64,000 nucleotides of DNA from Leptothoe sp034932105 (GCF_034932105.1 NZ_JAYGIG010000012.1:14138-78137), one strand, 5' to 3'. Counted from the stretch's first letter, positions 8,899 through 17,507 are shown. A program made the numbers and translations. The notes: generated from the letters alone by a model not told the origin.

Positions 8899-9450
8899 AT
8901 GGCTTCGGTTGATGTGGATGAGTCGTTGGATCGATTTCGGATTTCACCGCTGATTCAGGTGACGTTGCTGAGCTTTTATGGAGCTTTGCTATTGCCGTTG
9001 CCGTTTTTAGCCCAGGCAACGGATGCACCGGTGGGGCCTGGAGTGTTGGTGACATTGGCCCTGCTGGGGGCTATTTTTTTGGCGGCTGGGTTAGGTGAGC
9101 AGGTCCACACTTCTGATCAGGGAATTGCCCTGGTGTCACCGCTGCCATGGCGGGGCTGGTCACTAAAATGGTCGGAGATTAAGTCCTTGAAGCCCCGTTC
9201 GACTGGACAGAATGGAACGGTTTATTACTTTGTTACGGCGGCGGCGGATCGGGCCTATCTGTTGCCGATGCGGGTGGTGGGGTTTGCTCGTTTGGTGCGT
9301 ACGGTGGAGGCAAAGACAGGGATTGATACCCAGGATGTGGTGCCTTTGGCTCAGCCTTGGATGTATCTGTTTTTGCTAGTGATGACGTTTTTTCTCTTTT
9401 TAATGGATGGCTGGACGATTTGGATGTCTACCCAGATTGGTGTGGGTTGA
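8899..9450 (+). CDS. Membrane protein with PH-like middle domain, unknown
   Basis: 184 residues from the ATG at 8899, chosen because GAGGAG lies 12 bp upstream; an in-frame ATT/TTG-led extension upstream has no such site. Two hydrophobic helices near the N-terminus (ISPLIQVTLLSFYGALLLPLPFL and GVLVTLALLGAIFLAAG) are followed by a soluble beta-rich segment (GIALVSPLPWRGWSLKWSEIKSLKPR...YYFVTAAADRAYLLPMRV) and a last helix near the C-terminus (PWMYLFLLVMTFFLFLM). The middle resembles the bacterial PH-like domain that follows two helices in many small membrane proteins. No function can be assigned. Confidence 0.7.
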   Translation: MASVDVDESLDRFRISPLIQVTLLSFYGALLLPLPFLAQATDAPVGPGVLVTLALLGAIFLAAGLGEQVHTSDQGIALVSPLPWRGWSLKWSEIKSLKPRSTGQNGTVYYFVTAAADRAYLLPMRVVGFARLVRTVEAKTGIDTQDVVPLAQPWMYLFLLVMTFFLFLMDGWTIWMSTQIGVG

Positions 9451-9522
9451 ATTTGTGCAGTGGACAAGGGTTAATGGACAGGGCAATCGGGCGGTGGTCA
9501 TTAAAGTGGTGACTGAAGGATC

Positions 9523-10284
9523 ATGAACGATGACAGCATCCTAGAGTTTTCAGAGGTGTCCTTACGGGCTGGGGTAGGCACTGGGCTGCTGTTGAACCGT
9601 ATCTCTTTTGCGATCGCACCCCAAACCCGCCTCGCCATTGTCGGCCCCTCCGGCGCAGGCAAAACTTCACTCCTACGGCTAATGAACCGGCTGAGTGAAC
9701 CCACCAGTGGCTACATTACCTATCGACAGCAGCCCCTCACCCAATATCCGGTGGTGGCCCTGCGGCGACAGATTGGCCTAGTGATGCAGGATAGTAAGCT
9801 GCTGGGGCAAACCGTGGAGGAGGCTCTGTGCTATCCGGCTCGGTTACAGCATAGAGATTTGGCTCAAGCCAGACAAATGCTGCAGCCGTGGTTAGAGCGT
9901 TTAAAGATCCCCCAAGATTGGCTGGGGCGACAGGCGGTGGAACTATCCATGGGCCAGCGTCAGCGAGTTGCGATCGCTCGCACCCTAGCCACCGAGCCCG
10001 ATATTCTGCTGCTCGACGAACCCACCTCAGCCCAGGACATGGGCTATGGACAGCACTTGCTCACCTACCTCGCCAACCCAGAAAACATCAGCACCGTGGT
10101 GATGGTCAACCATCAGTTGGAACTGATGACGGCCTGGGCCACCCACGTCATGTACCTGCACCGGGGCAACCTCGTCAGTTACCAGGCTGCCGACCAGGTA
10201 AATTGGCTCACCCTAAAGCAGGACATCATTGCCCACCAAACGGATGATGACTGGGCCGATGATGATTGGAGTAATGAAAAGTAA
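9523..10284 (+). CDS. ABC transporter ATP-binding protein, FetA-like
   Basis: 253 residues, a single nucleotide-binding domain. Walker A is GPSGAGKTS (about 40-48), the Q-loop is VMQDSKLLGQTV, the signature is LSMGQRQRVAIART (LSMGQ in place of LSGGQ), Walker B is ILLLDEPTS and the switch His lies in VMVNHQ. The short domain with the QDSKLLGQTVEEAL stretch resembles FetA/YbbL ATPases that pair with a UPF0014 permease. That permease is not adjacent here, so the pairing is inferred. The C-terminus is acidic and Trp/Asp-rich (TDDDWADDDWSNEK). The gene begins with ATG after TGAAGGATC, a good ribosome-binding site. Confidence 0.88.
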   Translation: MNDDSILEFSEVSLRAGVGTGLLLNRISFAIAPQTRLAIVGPSGAGKTSLLRLMNRLSEPTSGYITYRQQPLTQYPVVALRRQIGLVMQDSKLLGQTVEEALCYPARLQHRDLAQARQMLQPWLERLKIPQDWLGRQAVELSMGQRQRVAIARTLATEPDILLLDEPTSAQDMGYGQHLLTYLANPENISTVVMVNHQLELMTAWATHVMYLHRGNLVSYQAADQVNWLTLKQDIIAHQTDDDWADDDWSNEK

Positions 10285-10316
10285 CCGGAGATTAACCGAC
10301 AGCAAGGCCGCCCCCC

Positions 10317-11093
10317 CTAACCCACTGAATTAACTGCATTATTAACTGCATTCACAGCCCCAATGCCAACGACAGCAGCAGCAGCATGATGGCCATTATT
10401 CGTTTGTTGGATGCGCTCGATATTGAGACGGTAACCCACATTGCGAACAGTTTGGATCACATTGGGCTGGCGTGGATCAACCTCGATTTTTTTGCGTAGG
10501 GACAAGACGTGGGTATCAACGGTGCGCGGGTTATCAATGGCATCGGGCCAAGCCCGTCGCAGGAGGTCGGCCCGACTCAACGGCGAACCTTCAGCTTGGG
10601 TCAGCACATAGATCAGGCTAAATTCCTGGGGGGTTAGGTCAATAAATTGATCCTTGAACCGCACCCGCCGCTGCACCAGGTCAATATTGAGATCGCCGTA
10701 GGTGAGGGAAACCGGAGCCGTTATCTTCCGATTGCGGCGGGTCAACGCCTCGACCCGAGCCAAAAATTCTTGCATGCCAAAGGGCTTCTTCAAATAATCA
10801 TCCGCCCCTGCCTGTAGGCCAGCCACCACATCGGGTTCTCCTGCTTTGGCCGAAAGAATCATCACCAGGGGACGCCCCCGCTGCTGTAGCCACTGACAAA
10901 GATCTAACCCACTGCCGTCCGACAGCTCCGTTTCCATAATCACCAGGTTCGGTTGGGCTGTCTGAAACGTTTCCTTTGCCCGGGTAATATCAGCAGATTG
11001 ATTGACGCGATAACCGGCCTGCTGAAGATGCCAACTAAGTAGCGATCGCAGGTGGGGATTACCCTCAATAATTTGAACACACGTAGAGGCCAC
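10317..11093 (-). CDS. OmpR-family response regulator with atypical receiver (D54E)
   Basis: 258 residues: receiver domain (about 5-118), winged-helix Trans_reg_C DNA-binding domain (about 128-225; LTPQEFSLIYVLTQAEGSPLSR, RTVDTHVLSLRKKIE, VRNVGYRL) and a low-complexity tail (HHAAAAVVGIGAVNAVNNAVNSV). In the receiver the position that normally holds the phospho-accepting Asp is Glu54 (VIMETELSDGSG), and the acidic pair at the N-terminus is reduced to Glu10-Gly11. The Lys of the active site (K103 in LKKPF) and a Ser at 81 remain. Glu commonly mimics phospho-Asp, so it may act constitutively or respond to something other than phosphorylation. No sensor kinase is adjacent. The start is GTG at 11093; no strong Shine-Dalgarno sequence is visible. 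Confidence 0.88.
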   Translation of the reverse strand: MASTCVQIIEGNPHLRSLLSWHLQQAGYRVNQSADITRAKETFQTAQPNLVIMETELSDGSGLDLCQWLQQRGRPLVMILSAKAGEPDVVAGLQAGADDYLKKPFGMQEFLARVEALTRRNRKITAPVSLTYGDLNIDLVQRRVRFKDQFIDLTPQEFSLIYVLTQAEGSPLSRADLLRRAWPDAIDNPRTVDTHVLSLRKKIEVDPRQPNVIQTVRNVGYRLNIERIQQTNNGHHAAAAVVGIGAVNAVNNAVNSVG

Positions 11094-11607
11094 AGCTAAC
11101 TTTAGGAAGCCCAGGCTTCATAACACTCTCGTAGAACACTATCAAAGACCTTAAGAATATTTTGTAGTTGCGGCTACGGGGAATGCATCCGTATTTATAT
11201 ATGAGCATTGTGTAGATCCCCATAGCGGCAAGTACATAGTTACCATTTAGTCCCGTAAACCTACTGGGTGAACCCTATACATTTGCAAAAGAAAATGTAA
11301 TTACCCTTAGTTAAGCTGATAAAATCTTAGAGAGACTATGGAAAAAACAAAAAAACTTTACATAACTATTTCCATAGCTATTTCAATTACAGAACGGACA
11401 TCCCTGTATCTACCCTTTGTATCTACCCTTCAATTCTCGTTCCTGGCCCCGTTGATTAGTTACCACTTTTGACAGCATGACCCTGACCCCTCCAGGTAAA
11501 TGTTGGTTATCTAGCAGAAAGTCGCACCGTAAACCCACCATTATTGGATTACCCCTAGCAATAGCAGATTGGTCACGAGTGATCGGTATAGAGGAGACCC
11601 AAACATC
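11094..11607. other. Divergent intergenic region
   Basis: About 510 bp between the leftward regulator and the rightward DUF6761-like gene. It is A+T-rich between 11280 and 11390 (for example GGAAAAAACAAAAAAAC at about 11340) and likely contains both promoters. No gene or structured RNA was recognised. Confidence 0.45.
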
Positions 11608-11856
11608 ATGCTTCAAGATGCAAAATCAATTCGCTATTACCAGAGAATTACAGACGCCTTAGTGGATCAATGGAATCGTGGATATCGTTCCGATGATCTG
11701 AGGCGCTATGCTGCAGGCTATCTGGCGGCCCTCCATCATAGTGATGCCCTAGAGCCGTACCTGATTCATCGCCTCGAAGCAGAAGTCAATCGATTTATGT
11801 TTGACACTTCAAACTTTGCGATCGCCCAACCGGAACCCGAGCCAGATTACCGCTAA
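11608..11856 (+). CDS. Small conserved cyanobacterial protein (DUF6761-like)
   Basis: 82 residues from the ATG at 11608, selected because GAGGAGA lies about 11 bp upstream; an in-frame start 39 bp earlier lacks a site. The sequence MLQDAKSIRYYQRITDALVD followed by WNRGYRSDDLRRYAAGYLAALHHS and EPYLIHRLEAEVNRFM is an all-helical, soluble protein that I recognise as a cyanobacterial family of unknown function. The family name is from memory. It is followed by a strong hairpin. Confidence 0.75.
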   Translation: MLQDAKSIRYYQRITDALVDQWNRGYRSDDLRRYAAGYLAALHHSDALEPYLIHRLEAEVNRFMFDTSNFAIAQPEPEPDYR

Positions 11857-11897
11857 ACAGCTTTAGATCGCAATCAATAGCAATTAATCATGTAGTT

Positions 11898-11932
11898 AGT
11901 GGGGACATCCATCCTTTTTAGATGTCCCCACT
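11898..11932. terminator. Long hairpin between convergent genes
   Basis: A perfect 12-bp inverted repeat (AGTGGGGACATC / GATGTCCCCACT) with an 11-nt T-rich loop sits between a rightward and a leftward gene ends. There is no T-run on either side, so it may be a transcript-end stabiliser rather than a classical intrinsic terminator. Confidence 0.6.
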
Positions 11933-11950
11933 TAAAAATAAGACGCCAAC

Positions 11951-12289
11951 CTAGGACGCTAGGGCGACTTCGACCATTTCCTGGAGCTTACCGTTTTGGT
12001 ACAGCTCAATCATGATGTCTGAGCCACCGATAAACTCCCCATTGATGTAAACCTGGGGAATCGTTGGCCAGTTGGAATATTCCTTAATGCCCTGACGAAT
12101 GTCCTGGTCCGCCAGGACGTCAATGGTTTCGTAAGAGGCACCTAGGGAGTTGAGAATCTGAGCCACATTGTTGGAAAAACCACACTGGGGCATCAGTTTA
12201 GTGCCCTTCATGAACACAAGAATTTTGTTGGATGTGACCAAGCTGTCAATTTTTTCTTTAACTTCTGGAGACATGACTGCAGTACTCAA
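11951..12289 (-). CDS. grxD: Monothiol glutaredoxin (Grx4/GrxD type)
   Basis: 112 residues. The CGFS active site is at about 36-39 in MPQCGFSNNV, with the conserved WPTIPQVYINGEFIGGSDI block downstream (TIPQ for glutathione contact, GGSD turn). Monothiol CGFS glutaredoxins bind a [2Fe-2S] cluster with glutathione and pass it on, typically as heterodimers with BolA proteins. Here bolA lies 123 bp upstream in the same direction, which supports a joint role in Fe-S trafficking and iron sensing in the cytosol. Length and motif positions are normal for the family. ATG start. Confidence 0.95.
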   Translation of the reverse strand: MSTAVMSPEVKEKIDSLVTSNKILVFMKGTKLMPQCGFSNNVAQILNSLGASYETIDVLADQDIRQGIKEYSNWPTIPQVYINGEFIGGSDIMIELYQNGKLQEMVEVALAS

Positions 12290-12412
12290 TGATTGGGATA
12301 AGGATTGGGATATGTATTCGCTGTGATTGCTGTCTAGGGATGAACCTGTCTAGGGCAATCACGAAATGATTTTATCGGACCCAGCTATCAGGTGACATTA
12401 AGTCAGGTAGCA

Positions 12413-12664
12413 TTAAGCCTGCTGAGCCCACTCGTCAGGAGTGAAGGTTCTGAGGGTGAGCGCATGGAGAGCGCCAGAGGCCATGACGGCATTGACAGAC
12501 CCGTAAACCAGCTGATGCTGCTTAACCAGGCTAAGGCCCTCAAACAATGTGGATACAATCGTAGCCTGATAATGATCTTGGGTACCCGTCAGGTCTTGGA
12601 CGATCACCTCAGCATCAGGCATTTTGGCTTTAATCAGTTGCTCTACTTGGTCTGAAGGAATCAT
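12413..12664 (-). CDS. bolA: BolA family protein
   Basis: 83 residues from ATG at 12664. The pattern VEQLIKAKMPDAEVIVQDLTG..DHYQATIVSTLFEGLSLVKQHQLVYGSVN....GALHALTLRTFTPDEW matches the KH-like BolA fold, including the loop histidine in DHYQ and the C-terminal ALHALTLRT His used with a CGFS glutaredoxin to bind a [2Fe-2S] cluster. The partner grxD is the next gene downstream. The start lies only 4 bp after the stop of the upstream repeat protein (stop ends at 12669), indicating translational coupling. An upstream in-frame extension overlaps that gene and was discarded. Confidence 0.93.
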   Translation of the reverse strand: MIPSDQVEQLIKAKMPDAEVIVQDLTGTQDHYQATIVSTLFEGLSLVKQHQLVYGSVNAVMASGALHALTLRTFTPDEWAQQA

Positions 12665-12668
12665 AGGA

Positions 12669-13700
12669 TTAAGGTTCGGTAGTTGCTGTTTCCTCGGTCT
12701 CAACATATGGCTGGGCCACAAACCCAATTTCGAGCAGCTGATCGTAAGCTTGTTTGCCCAAAGGTCGGGTCGGGTTTTGGCTAGCCAAAACTTCCACCAA
12801 TAGGGGAATGGCAAAGTTGGGTTGCTGCTGGGCCTGATAGGCCAGGGCCAGGCTTAATGTGGCCTGATCCCTGAGTTCAGCAGCTTCCAGAGCTTTTTCA
12901 CGCATCTCGGTGCTAACGCGACTGTCAATGCCCGTAAACGTAGTGAATAGGGTTTGATAGTAGCTGGATGAGGTGTTCAATGTTGTCCGCGCATTCTGTA
13001 AACGGGTTACGGCGGTACCATAGTCGGCAGCAGCATAGGCCTGATCTGCCTCTGCCATCAAAAGTTTAGCGGCACTAATGCCCGTGGGGCTATCGCTTTG
13101 ATTGAGGGGACGAGCCACGTCGACCACCGCCGCACTGGGATCTTCAGAACCCGTGCGCCGATAGGGACGGCTGACAAAGCCCAGTTCAAATAGCTGTTGG
13201 TAAGAATCTAAACCTAAATCACGAGCTGGTCCCTGACTTTGAACCACTTCCACCAATAGCGGCACAGCCAATTCGGATTGGCCCTGGGCGCGATAAATTA
13301 AAGCCTGACGCAGGGTGGCCAAGTCACGCATCTGGGCCGCATCTCGAGCGCTAGTTCGCAGGGTGCCACTAATCTCAGCATCAACGCCTGTAAAAGCTGC
13401 AGCGATTTCCTGGTAGCTATTAGAGGTTTGGTTTAAATTTTCCCTGGCTGCCTGCAGCTTGCGGATGGCCAAATCATAGTCTTGACCATCGATGGCAGCT
13501 TCTGCCTCTGCCAGCAGACTCTCTCCAGCAGCCAGACCTAGGCCATCCAGATCTAATTGGGCTAAAAGGGTAGGCTGTTGTAGTACTGTTTCCGTAGCGG
13601 TCTCTGCGGCTGGGGCCGGGGTAGACAGCAGAGCTAGACTAGCGGCTGCGCCCAAAAAGGAGAACATACTTGGTTGGATAATGCGGGATAAGGAGACCAT
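12669..13700 (-). CDS. Exported protein with two tandem TPR-like repeats
   Basis: 343 residues from ATG at 13700; a start 36 bp upstream is possible. A Sec signal peptide (hydrophobic MFSFLGAAASLALLSTPAPA, cleavage after APA-A) precedes two homologous blocks of about 120 residues: LLAEAEAAIDGQDYDLAIRKLQAARENLNQ... and LLMAEADQAYAAADYGTAVTRLQNARTTLN.... Each block ends in AVPLLVEVVQSQ...YQQLFELGFVSRPY or AIPLLVEVLASQ...YDQLLEIGFVAQPY. The alternating small/large residues fit TPR-type helices. Function unknown, probably a periplasmic scaffold. It is the first gene of an apparent operon with bolA and grxD, although an exported protein is an unusual companion for these. Confidence 0.75.
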   Translation of the reverse strand: MVSLSRIIQPSMFSFLGAAASLALLSTPAPAAETATETVLQQPTLLAQLDLDGLGLAAGESLLAEAEAAIDGQDYDLAIRKLQAARENLNQTSNSYQEIAAAFTGVDAEISGTLRTSARDAAQMRDLATLRQALIYRAQGQSELAVPLLVEVVQSQGPARDLGLDSYQQLFELGFVSRPYRRTGSEDPSAAVVDVARPLNQSDSPTGISAAKLLMAEADQAYAAADYGTAVTRLQNARTTLNTSSSYYQTLFTTFTGIDSRVSTEMREKALEAAELRDQATLSLALAYQAQQQPNFAIPLLVEVLASQNPTRPLGKQAYDQLLEIGFVAQPYVETEETATTEP

Positions 13701-13833
13701 GGAGCCAACTAAATGGATGACAAGGCAGGATAACAAAGCGTAACAATTTGCCCGATGGCGATGCTTTAGTTCTCAGACCCTAATATATCGTTACAGAGGC
13801 TATCAATACACATGCTTTAGATTTTCAGGCATT

Positions 13834-15975
13834 GTGCCTATTGTCAAAGTGGATACTATCCCTAAAATACCTGAAATGATTGTTGGAGAAAGCTTACAGG
13901 GAGTTAGCCCAGGGCAGACAGGATTAATCTTACAACGTGGCGGAGAGGAACTACGAGTTCATAAAGTTCCCGATTGGTTGACGATTCGGTTTGAGAACCT
14001 GGCCCAGCAGCAGGCCCAGATTGATTGGATCCAGGCCCACTGGCACCCCTTGGCCGTGAAACCGGTGGCCAGGGGGCAGCTGGTGGCGTTCAAGCTGCGT
14101 CGCCAACAGCTAGAAACCTGCCTGCAAGAGGCTCGCCAGATAGAGAGTGTAAAATTTGCCAGCCATGTGTATGAATTAACCGCTAGCCCCAATACCCACC
14201 TCTATCTGCTGGAGCAGATTACGGTGCAGTTTTCCACCGGCTTCCCTCTGAGAACCATTGATGAACTGACTAAAGAGCTGGGGCTGACCCGTGAGAAAGG
14301 CTTGGCTGGGACAGAACGCACCTATGTTTTTCGAGTTGAGAAGACAGCGGTGGAAAATCCGATTAAGCTGGCCAACCGCTTAATGCGATATGGCCAAGTA
14401 CTGGTGGCAGAGCCCAATGTGGTGGTATCCACCGCGCCGCTATATCGTCCTAAGGATCAGCTCTATGGCCAGCAATGGCATCTGCAGCACCAGGGCGGTC
14501 AGGGATTGGCGGCCAATTCCCACATTGCGGCAGAGAAAGCTTGGGATATTACCCGTGGCAGCCGTTCGGTGGTGATTGCGGTGACTGACGATGCCTTTGA
14601 TCTCAATCATCCTGATTTACAGGGCATGGGCAAACTGGTGGCCCCCTGGGATCTCAAGTATCGAGATGGACTGCCCATGCCCAGCCAAAACTATGAAAAT
14701 CATGGTACGGCGGTAGCTGGGTTAGCCGTGGCGGAAGAAACCGGCAATGGTGTCGTAGGGGTGGCCCCAGGCTGTAGCTTTATGCCCATTCAAACCACGG
14801 GCTATTTGGATGATGAATCGATTGAGCAGCTGTTTGAATGGACGGTGAGTCAGGGGGCCTCGGTCATTTCCTGTAGCTGGTCTCCCGCAGCGGTGTATTT
14901 TCCCCTGTCCCTACGGCAGCGCAATGCAATCAACCAAGCGGCCACTCGGGGCCGCAATGGGAAAGGCTGTGTGGTGCTGTTTTCGGCAGGCAATGCCAAT
15001 CGACCGTTGAACGGCAAAGTGAATGAGTTGGGCTGGCCCAAAAATGCCTTGCGGGGAATTACCGAGTGGCTGGGGGGCTTTGCTATGCATCCAGACGTGA
15101 TCACCGTGTCCGCCAGCACTAGCTTGAATCGGAAGGCGGCCTATAGCAACTGGGGGAAGCATATTTCGGTGGCCGCCCCCAGCAACAATGGGCCTCCAAG
15201 TATGGCCCTGCCGGATGTGGGGCAGGTGGAAACGGGACCACCGATCAGCGGGGCCTTGGACGGATTGGGCATGACCACATCCGACCGCATTGGCGACACC
15301 GGTTACAGCAGCAGCAGCTATACCAGTAGCTTTGGGGGGACCTCCAGCGCCTGTCCAGTGGTGGCTGGTGTGGTGGGACTGATGCTATCGGCCAATCCAG
15401 ATCTGACCGCTGGAGATGTCAAGCAAATTTTGCAGGATACCGCCGATAAAATTGAAGACAATAACCCCGATCCTCAGCTGGGGCTGAAATATGGCCGCTA
15501 TGACAACCGTGGCCATTCGCTTTGGTTTGGCTATGGCAAGGTGAATGCATACAAAGCAGTCAAAGCCGCCCGCGAGCGACACCTGGCCAATCGGCAGCTG
15601 AGCAAAACAATTGAGCAGACTAGTGGCGTGACCTTAACTATTCCGAGTGATCGAACGGCGATGCAAGAGGCCGGGATTACGATTAACCAGTATGGTCAGG
15701 TGCAGGACATTCAGGTTTATGTGGATATTCGCCATGGATTTTTGGGCGATTTATCTATTGAACTCATTGCACCCGAGGGAATGTCTGTGCTGTTGCAGGG
15801 GCGCACCCTAGGACGGCAGACTCAGCTACGGAAGACCTATACCTTTGAGACAACGCCTGCCCTGAGCTTGTTAATGAATCAAGGAATCCATGGTCGTTGG
15901 CAGTTGAAGATTATGGACCATACTGAAACCCACCAGGGGCAATTGTTACAATGGTTGCTAAGATTGGGCGTTTAG
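13834..15975 (+). CDS. Subtilisin-family (S8) serine protease with C-terminal P-domain
   Basis: 713 residues. An N-terminal region of about 205 residues precedes the catalytic domain and ends in a fervidolysin-type prodomain strand (VLVAEPNVVVSTAPLYRPKD). The triad is Asp252 (VIAVTDDAFDLNHPDL), His290 (ENHGTAVAG) and Ser504 (GGTSSACPVVAG); the oxyanion Asn387 lies in LFSAGNA. A proprotein-convertase P-domain follows (about 600-710; VYVDIRHGFLGDLSIELIAPEG, GRWQLKIMDH). This architecture matches the calcium-dependent protease PrcA of Anabaena. No signal peptide is visible with the GTG start at 13834 or with the ATG at 13876, so it could be cytosolic. The GTG is weakly supported; the ATG at 13876 is the alternative. 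Confidence 0.9.
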   Translation: MPIVKVDTIPKIPEMIVGESLQGVSPGQTGLILQRGGEELRVHKVPDWLTIRFENLAQQQAQIDWIQAHWHPLAVKPVARGQLVAFKLRRQQLETCLQEARQIESVKFASHVYELTASPNTHLYLLEQITVQFSTGFPLRTIDELTKELGLTREKGLAGTERTYVFRVEKTAVENPIKLANRLMRYGQVLVAEPNVVVSTAPLYRPKDQLYGQQWHLQHQGGQGLAANSHIAAEKAWDITRGSRSVVIAVTDDAFDLNHPDLQGMGKLVAPWDLKYRDGLPMPSQNYENHGTAVAGLAVAEETGNGVVGVAPGCSFMPIQTTGYLDDESIEQLFEWTVSQGASVISCSWSPAAVYFPLSLRQRNAINQAATRGRNGKGCVVLFSAGNANRPLNGKVNELGWPKNALRGITEWLGGFAMHPDVITVSASTSLNRKAAYSNWGKHISVAAPSNNGPPSMALPDVGQVETGPPISGALDGLGMTTSDRIGDTGYSSSSYTSSFGGTSSACPVVAGVVGLMLSANPDLTAGDVKQILQDTADKIEDNNPDPQLGLKYGRYDNRGHSLWFGYGKVNAYKAVKAARERHLANRQLSKTIEQTSGVTLTIPSDRTAMQEAGITINQYGQVQDIQVYVDIRHGFLGDLSIELIAPEGMSVLLQGRTLGRQTQLRKTYTFETTPALSLLMNQGIHGRWQLKIMDHTETHQGQLLQWLLRLGV

Positions 15976-16441
15976 CAGATATCTGTACGCAATTTGTCGT
16001 ACAGGTAAAATCCTTGCCCCGTAGGCTTCTTAGTTTGAGTTATATCTATTAGGTAAGGTTGGTAGCATAGCTTACTCATTTTTATCCTTGGGATGCTAAA
16101 TTTACGTTATGCCGGTTTTATGAGCGCATAACGGAACCCTAACATTTACCTAGGTGACTGGCTTTACTGGTGTTATCTACCGATCCTAACCTTGTAGCCT
16201 CGTGTGGGGGATTTGTGAGGACATCGCTGATTATTTGAGGGCATTTAACCATCAGGGTTTAAATTGATTTACTCCTACTAGCGTTAGTCAGGGATGCTAG
16301 GGGAGATAGGACGATTAGCAGCGGCTCCATAGGCGCTGTCTGGATAAGTCAAAAAATCGAAATGACTGGATTTGTAGTCAGACTTCTCACAGATTACTAG
16401 CGGTCCATAGGCCACTAGCCTAATAGGTTGTCTACAAAAAA
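15976..16441. other. Intergenic region with a hairpin and a partial tRNA-end copy
   Basis: A 7-bp hairpin (CTGTACG / CGTACAG, 15983-16004) directly follows the protease gene. At 16350-16372 there is a degenerate copy of the tRNA-Pro 3' end and its flanking A-run (see the tRNA entry). The rest holds no recognised gene. Confidence 0.5.
16350..16372 (-). repeat. Degenerate copy of tRNA-Pro 3' end
   Basis: The plus strand reads CAAAAAATCG, two mismatches (AA for GG), ATGACTGGATT. The same string with GG occurs at 16435-16457, where it forms the acceptor and T-stem 3' part of tRNA-Pro plus the trailing T-run. Spacing is 85 bp; 21 of 23 positions are identical. A duplicated tRNA end is the usual footprint of site-specific integration, or of a slipped duplication. 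Confidence 0.6.
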
Positions 16442-16515
16442 TCGGGATGACTGGATTCGAACCAGCGGCCCCTTCGTCCCGAACGAAGTGCGCTACCAAG
16501 CTGCGCCACATCCCG
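16442..16515 (-). tRNA. tRNA-Pro (CGG)
   Basis: Read on the minus strand, the acceptor stem is CGGGATG / CATCCCG with discriminator A at 16442. The D-arm is GCGCAGCTTGGTAGCGC, the anticodon stem-loop CTTCG-TTCGGGA-CGAAG gives anticodon CGG (16479-16481), and the T-arm is CTGGTTCGAATCCAG. Length is 74 nt without an encoded CCA. All stems pair fully. A T-rich stretch follows immediately on the minus strand (TTTTTTG) and may end transcription. Confidence 0.97.
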
Positions 16516-16924
16516 TTTCAGCTCACATTAAGCAACCACTCATGCAACCAAACTATATTTGAAGCATTGGTGGGCCTTGCTACTGTTACCAGACTAGGTT
16601 ATCACACTAGTCTGATGTGGTCCCTAGATAAATACTGGGAGGTATTTCTCCAGGGAAATAGGTTGAAAATCAATGGTGTGTATCCCCCTTGCCAGAGGCT
16701 TTATCGATTTTTCAAGGTTGTAGGCCTATGTTCGTTAGTTTCTTTATATACCTAACGTTTCAATCTGGTTTGGTCCGTGCATTCTTAACGTAGGGTGCAG
16801 ATGATTTTTGTTTCGCTTATTAACATTAGTTTTGCTGTTATGAATCGCTGTCATTTTATGTAGACAGGTAAGGAATCACCGAGTCCGATCATGTAGCGAA
16901 AAATAACCGCTTAGGAGACAATCC
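16516..16924. other. Intergenic, promoter region of the next gene
   Basis: About 410 bp between the leftward tRNA and a rightward gene. A rightward open frame that starts inside the tRNA is a shadow of it and was not called. The last part contains TAGGAGAC (about 16912), the ribosome-binding site for the GTG at 16925. Confidence 0.5.
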
Positions 16925-17422
16925 GTGTTTGCCCTTAATATTGACTGTTTAAATGCTGCCGGTACGTTAGATGTAACGGCAAATATATTAAACATTACCG
17001 ATGTGCCTACGGGATTTGATTTCCAGAGTTTGGCTTCTTTGGAAATGGTAACTAGCCAATTTAATGAGGTGATTTTTGCCTGTGCGATCGCACTCATTCC
17101 ATCCAATCCACGGTTTGTGGCCAAAGCGGGTCAGCGGGTGATTATGCCGACGGGGAATGACAACCACCTGTCCATCGCCGTCGATAACGCCATCGACTCC
17201 TTTTGTCTATGGGGTCGCTGCACCCAACCCATGGTGCTGAAAGTATTAGAAAGCAGTGGCAAGGTACTCAATATCCACACTGACAAAGCTTTTCGGTGGC
17301 CCGATAGTTCCGAAACGGCCCTGCTACCGCTGCAAATACTAAAATTAGAAAACATGAGCAATATTGCCATGATCGAGTTATCTGCCAAGGCCCCCTTCAC
17401 TATAGAAGGCCTATCCGTATAG
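16925..17422 (+). CDS. Hypothetical protein, possibly beta-rich
   Basis: 165 residues with a GTG start preceded at good spacing by TAGGAGAC. I do not recognise it. It is soluble by composition, with alternating hydrophobic residues through most of its length, and has a His/Trp-containing centre (NDNHLSIAVDNAIDSFCLWGRC, about 78-100). There is no signal peptide or membrane helix. A strong terminator follows 86 bp downstream, so the gene appears to be a single transcription unit, which supports its being real. Confidence 0.6.
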   Translation: MFALNIDCLNAAGTLDVTANILNITDVPTGFDFQSLASLEMVTSQFNEVIFACAIALIPSNPRFVAKAGQRVIMPTGNDNHLSIAVDNAIDSFCLWGRCTQPMVLKVLESSGKVLNIHTDKAFRWPDSSETALLPLQILKLENMSNIAMIELSAKAPFTIEGLSV

Positions 17423-17507
17423 TGGTTCCCACCAGTCACTTTCCCGGCTATTTCACCATGGTGATCATCCGAGCTGAGACCGGGTTGACCCAAACCTCAC
17501 TGCCAAA

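Noticed and set aside
12665..12814. N-terminal extension of bolA by 50 codons
   Set aside because: It overlaps the 3' end of the upstream gene in another frame, and BolA proteins of 83 residues start at the downstream ATG.
16447..16755. Rightward open frame of 102 codons starting in the tRNA-Pro region
   Set aside because: It begins inside the antisense of a tRNA gene with perfect stems; its first residues are translated tRNA complement and there is no ribosome-binding site.
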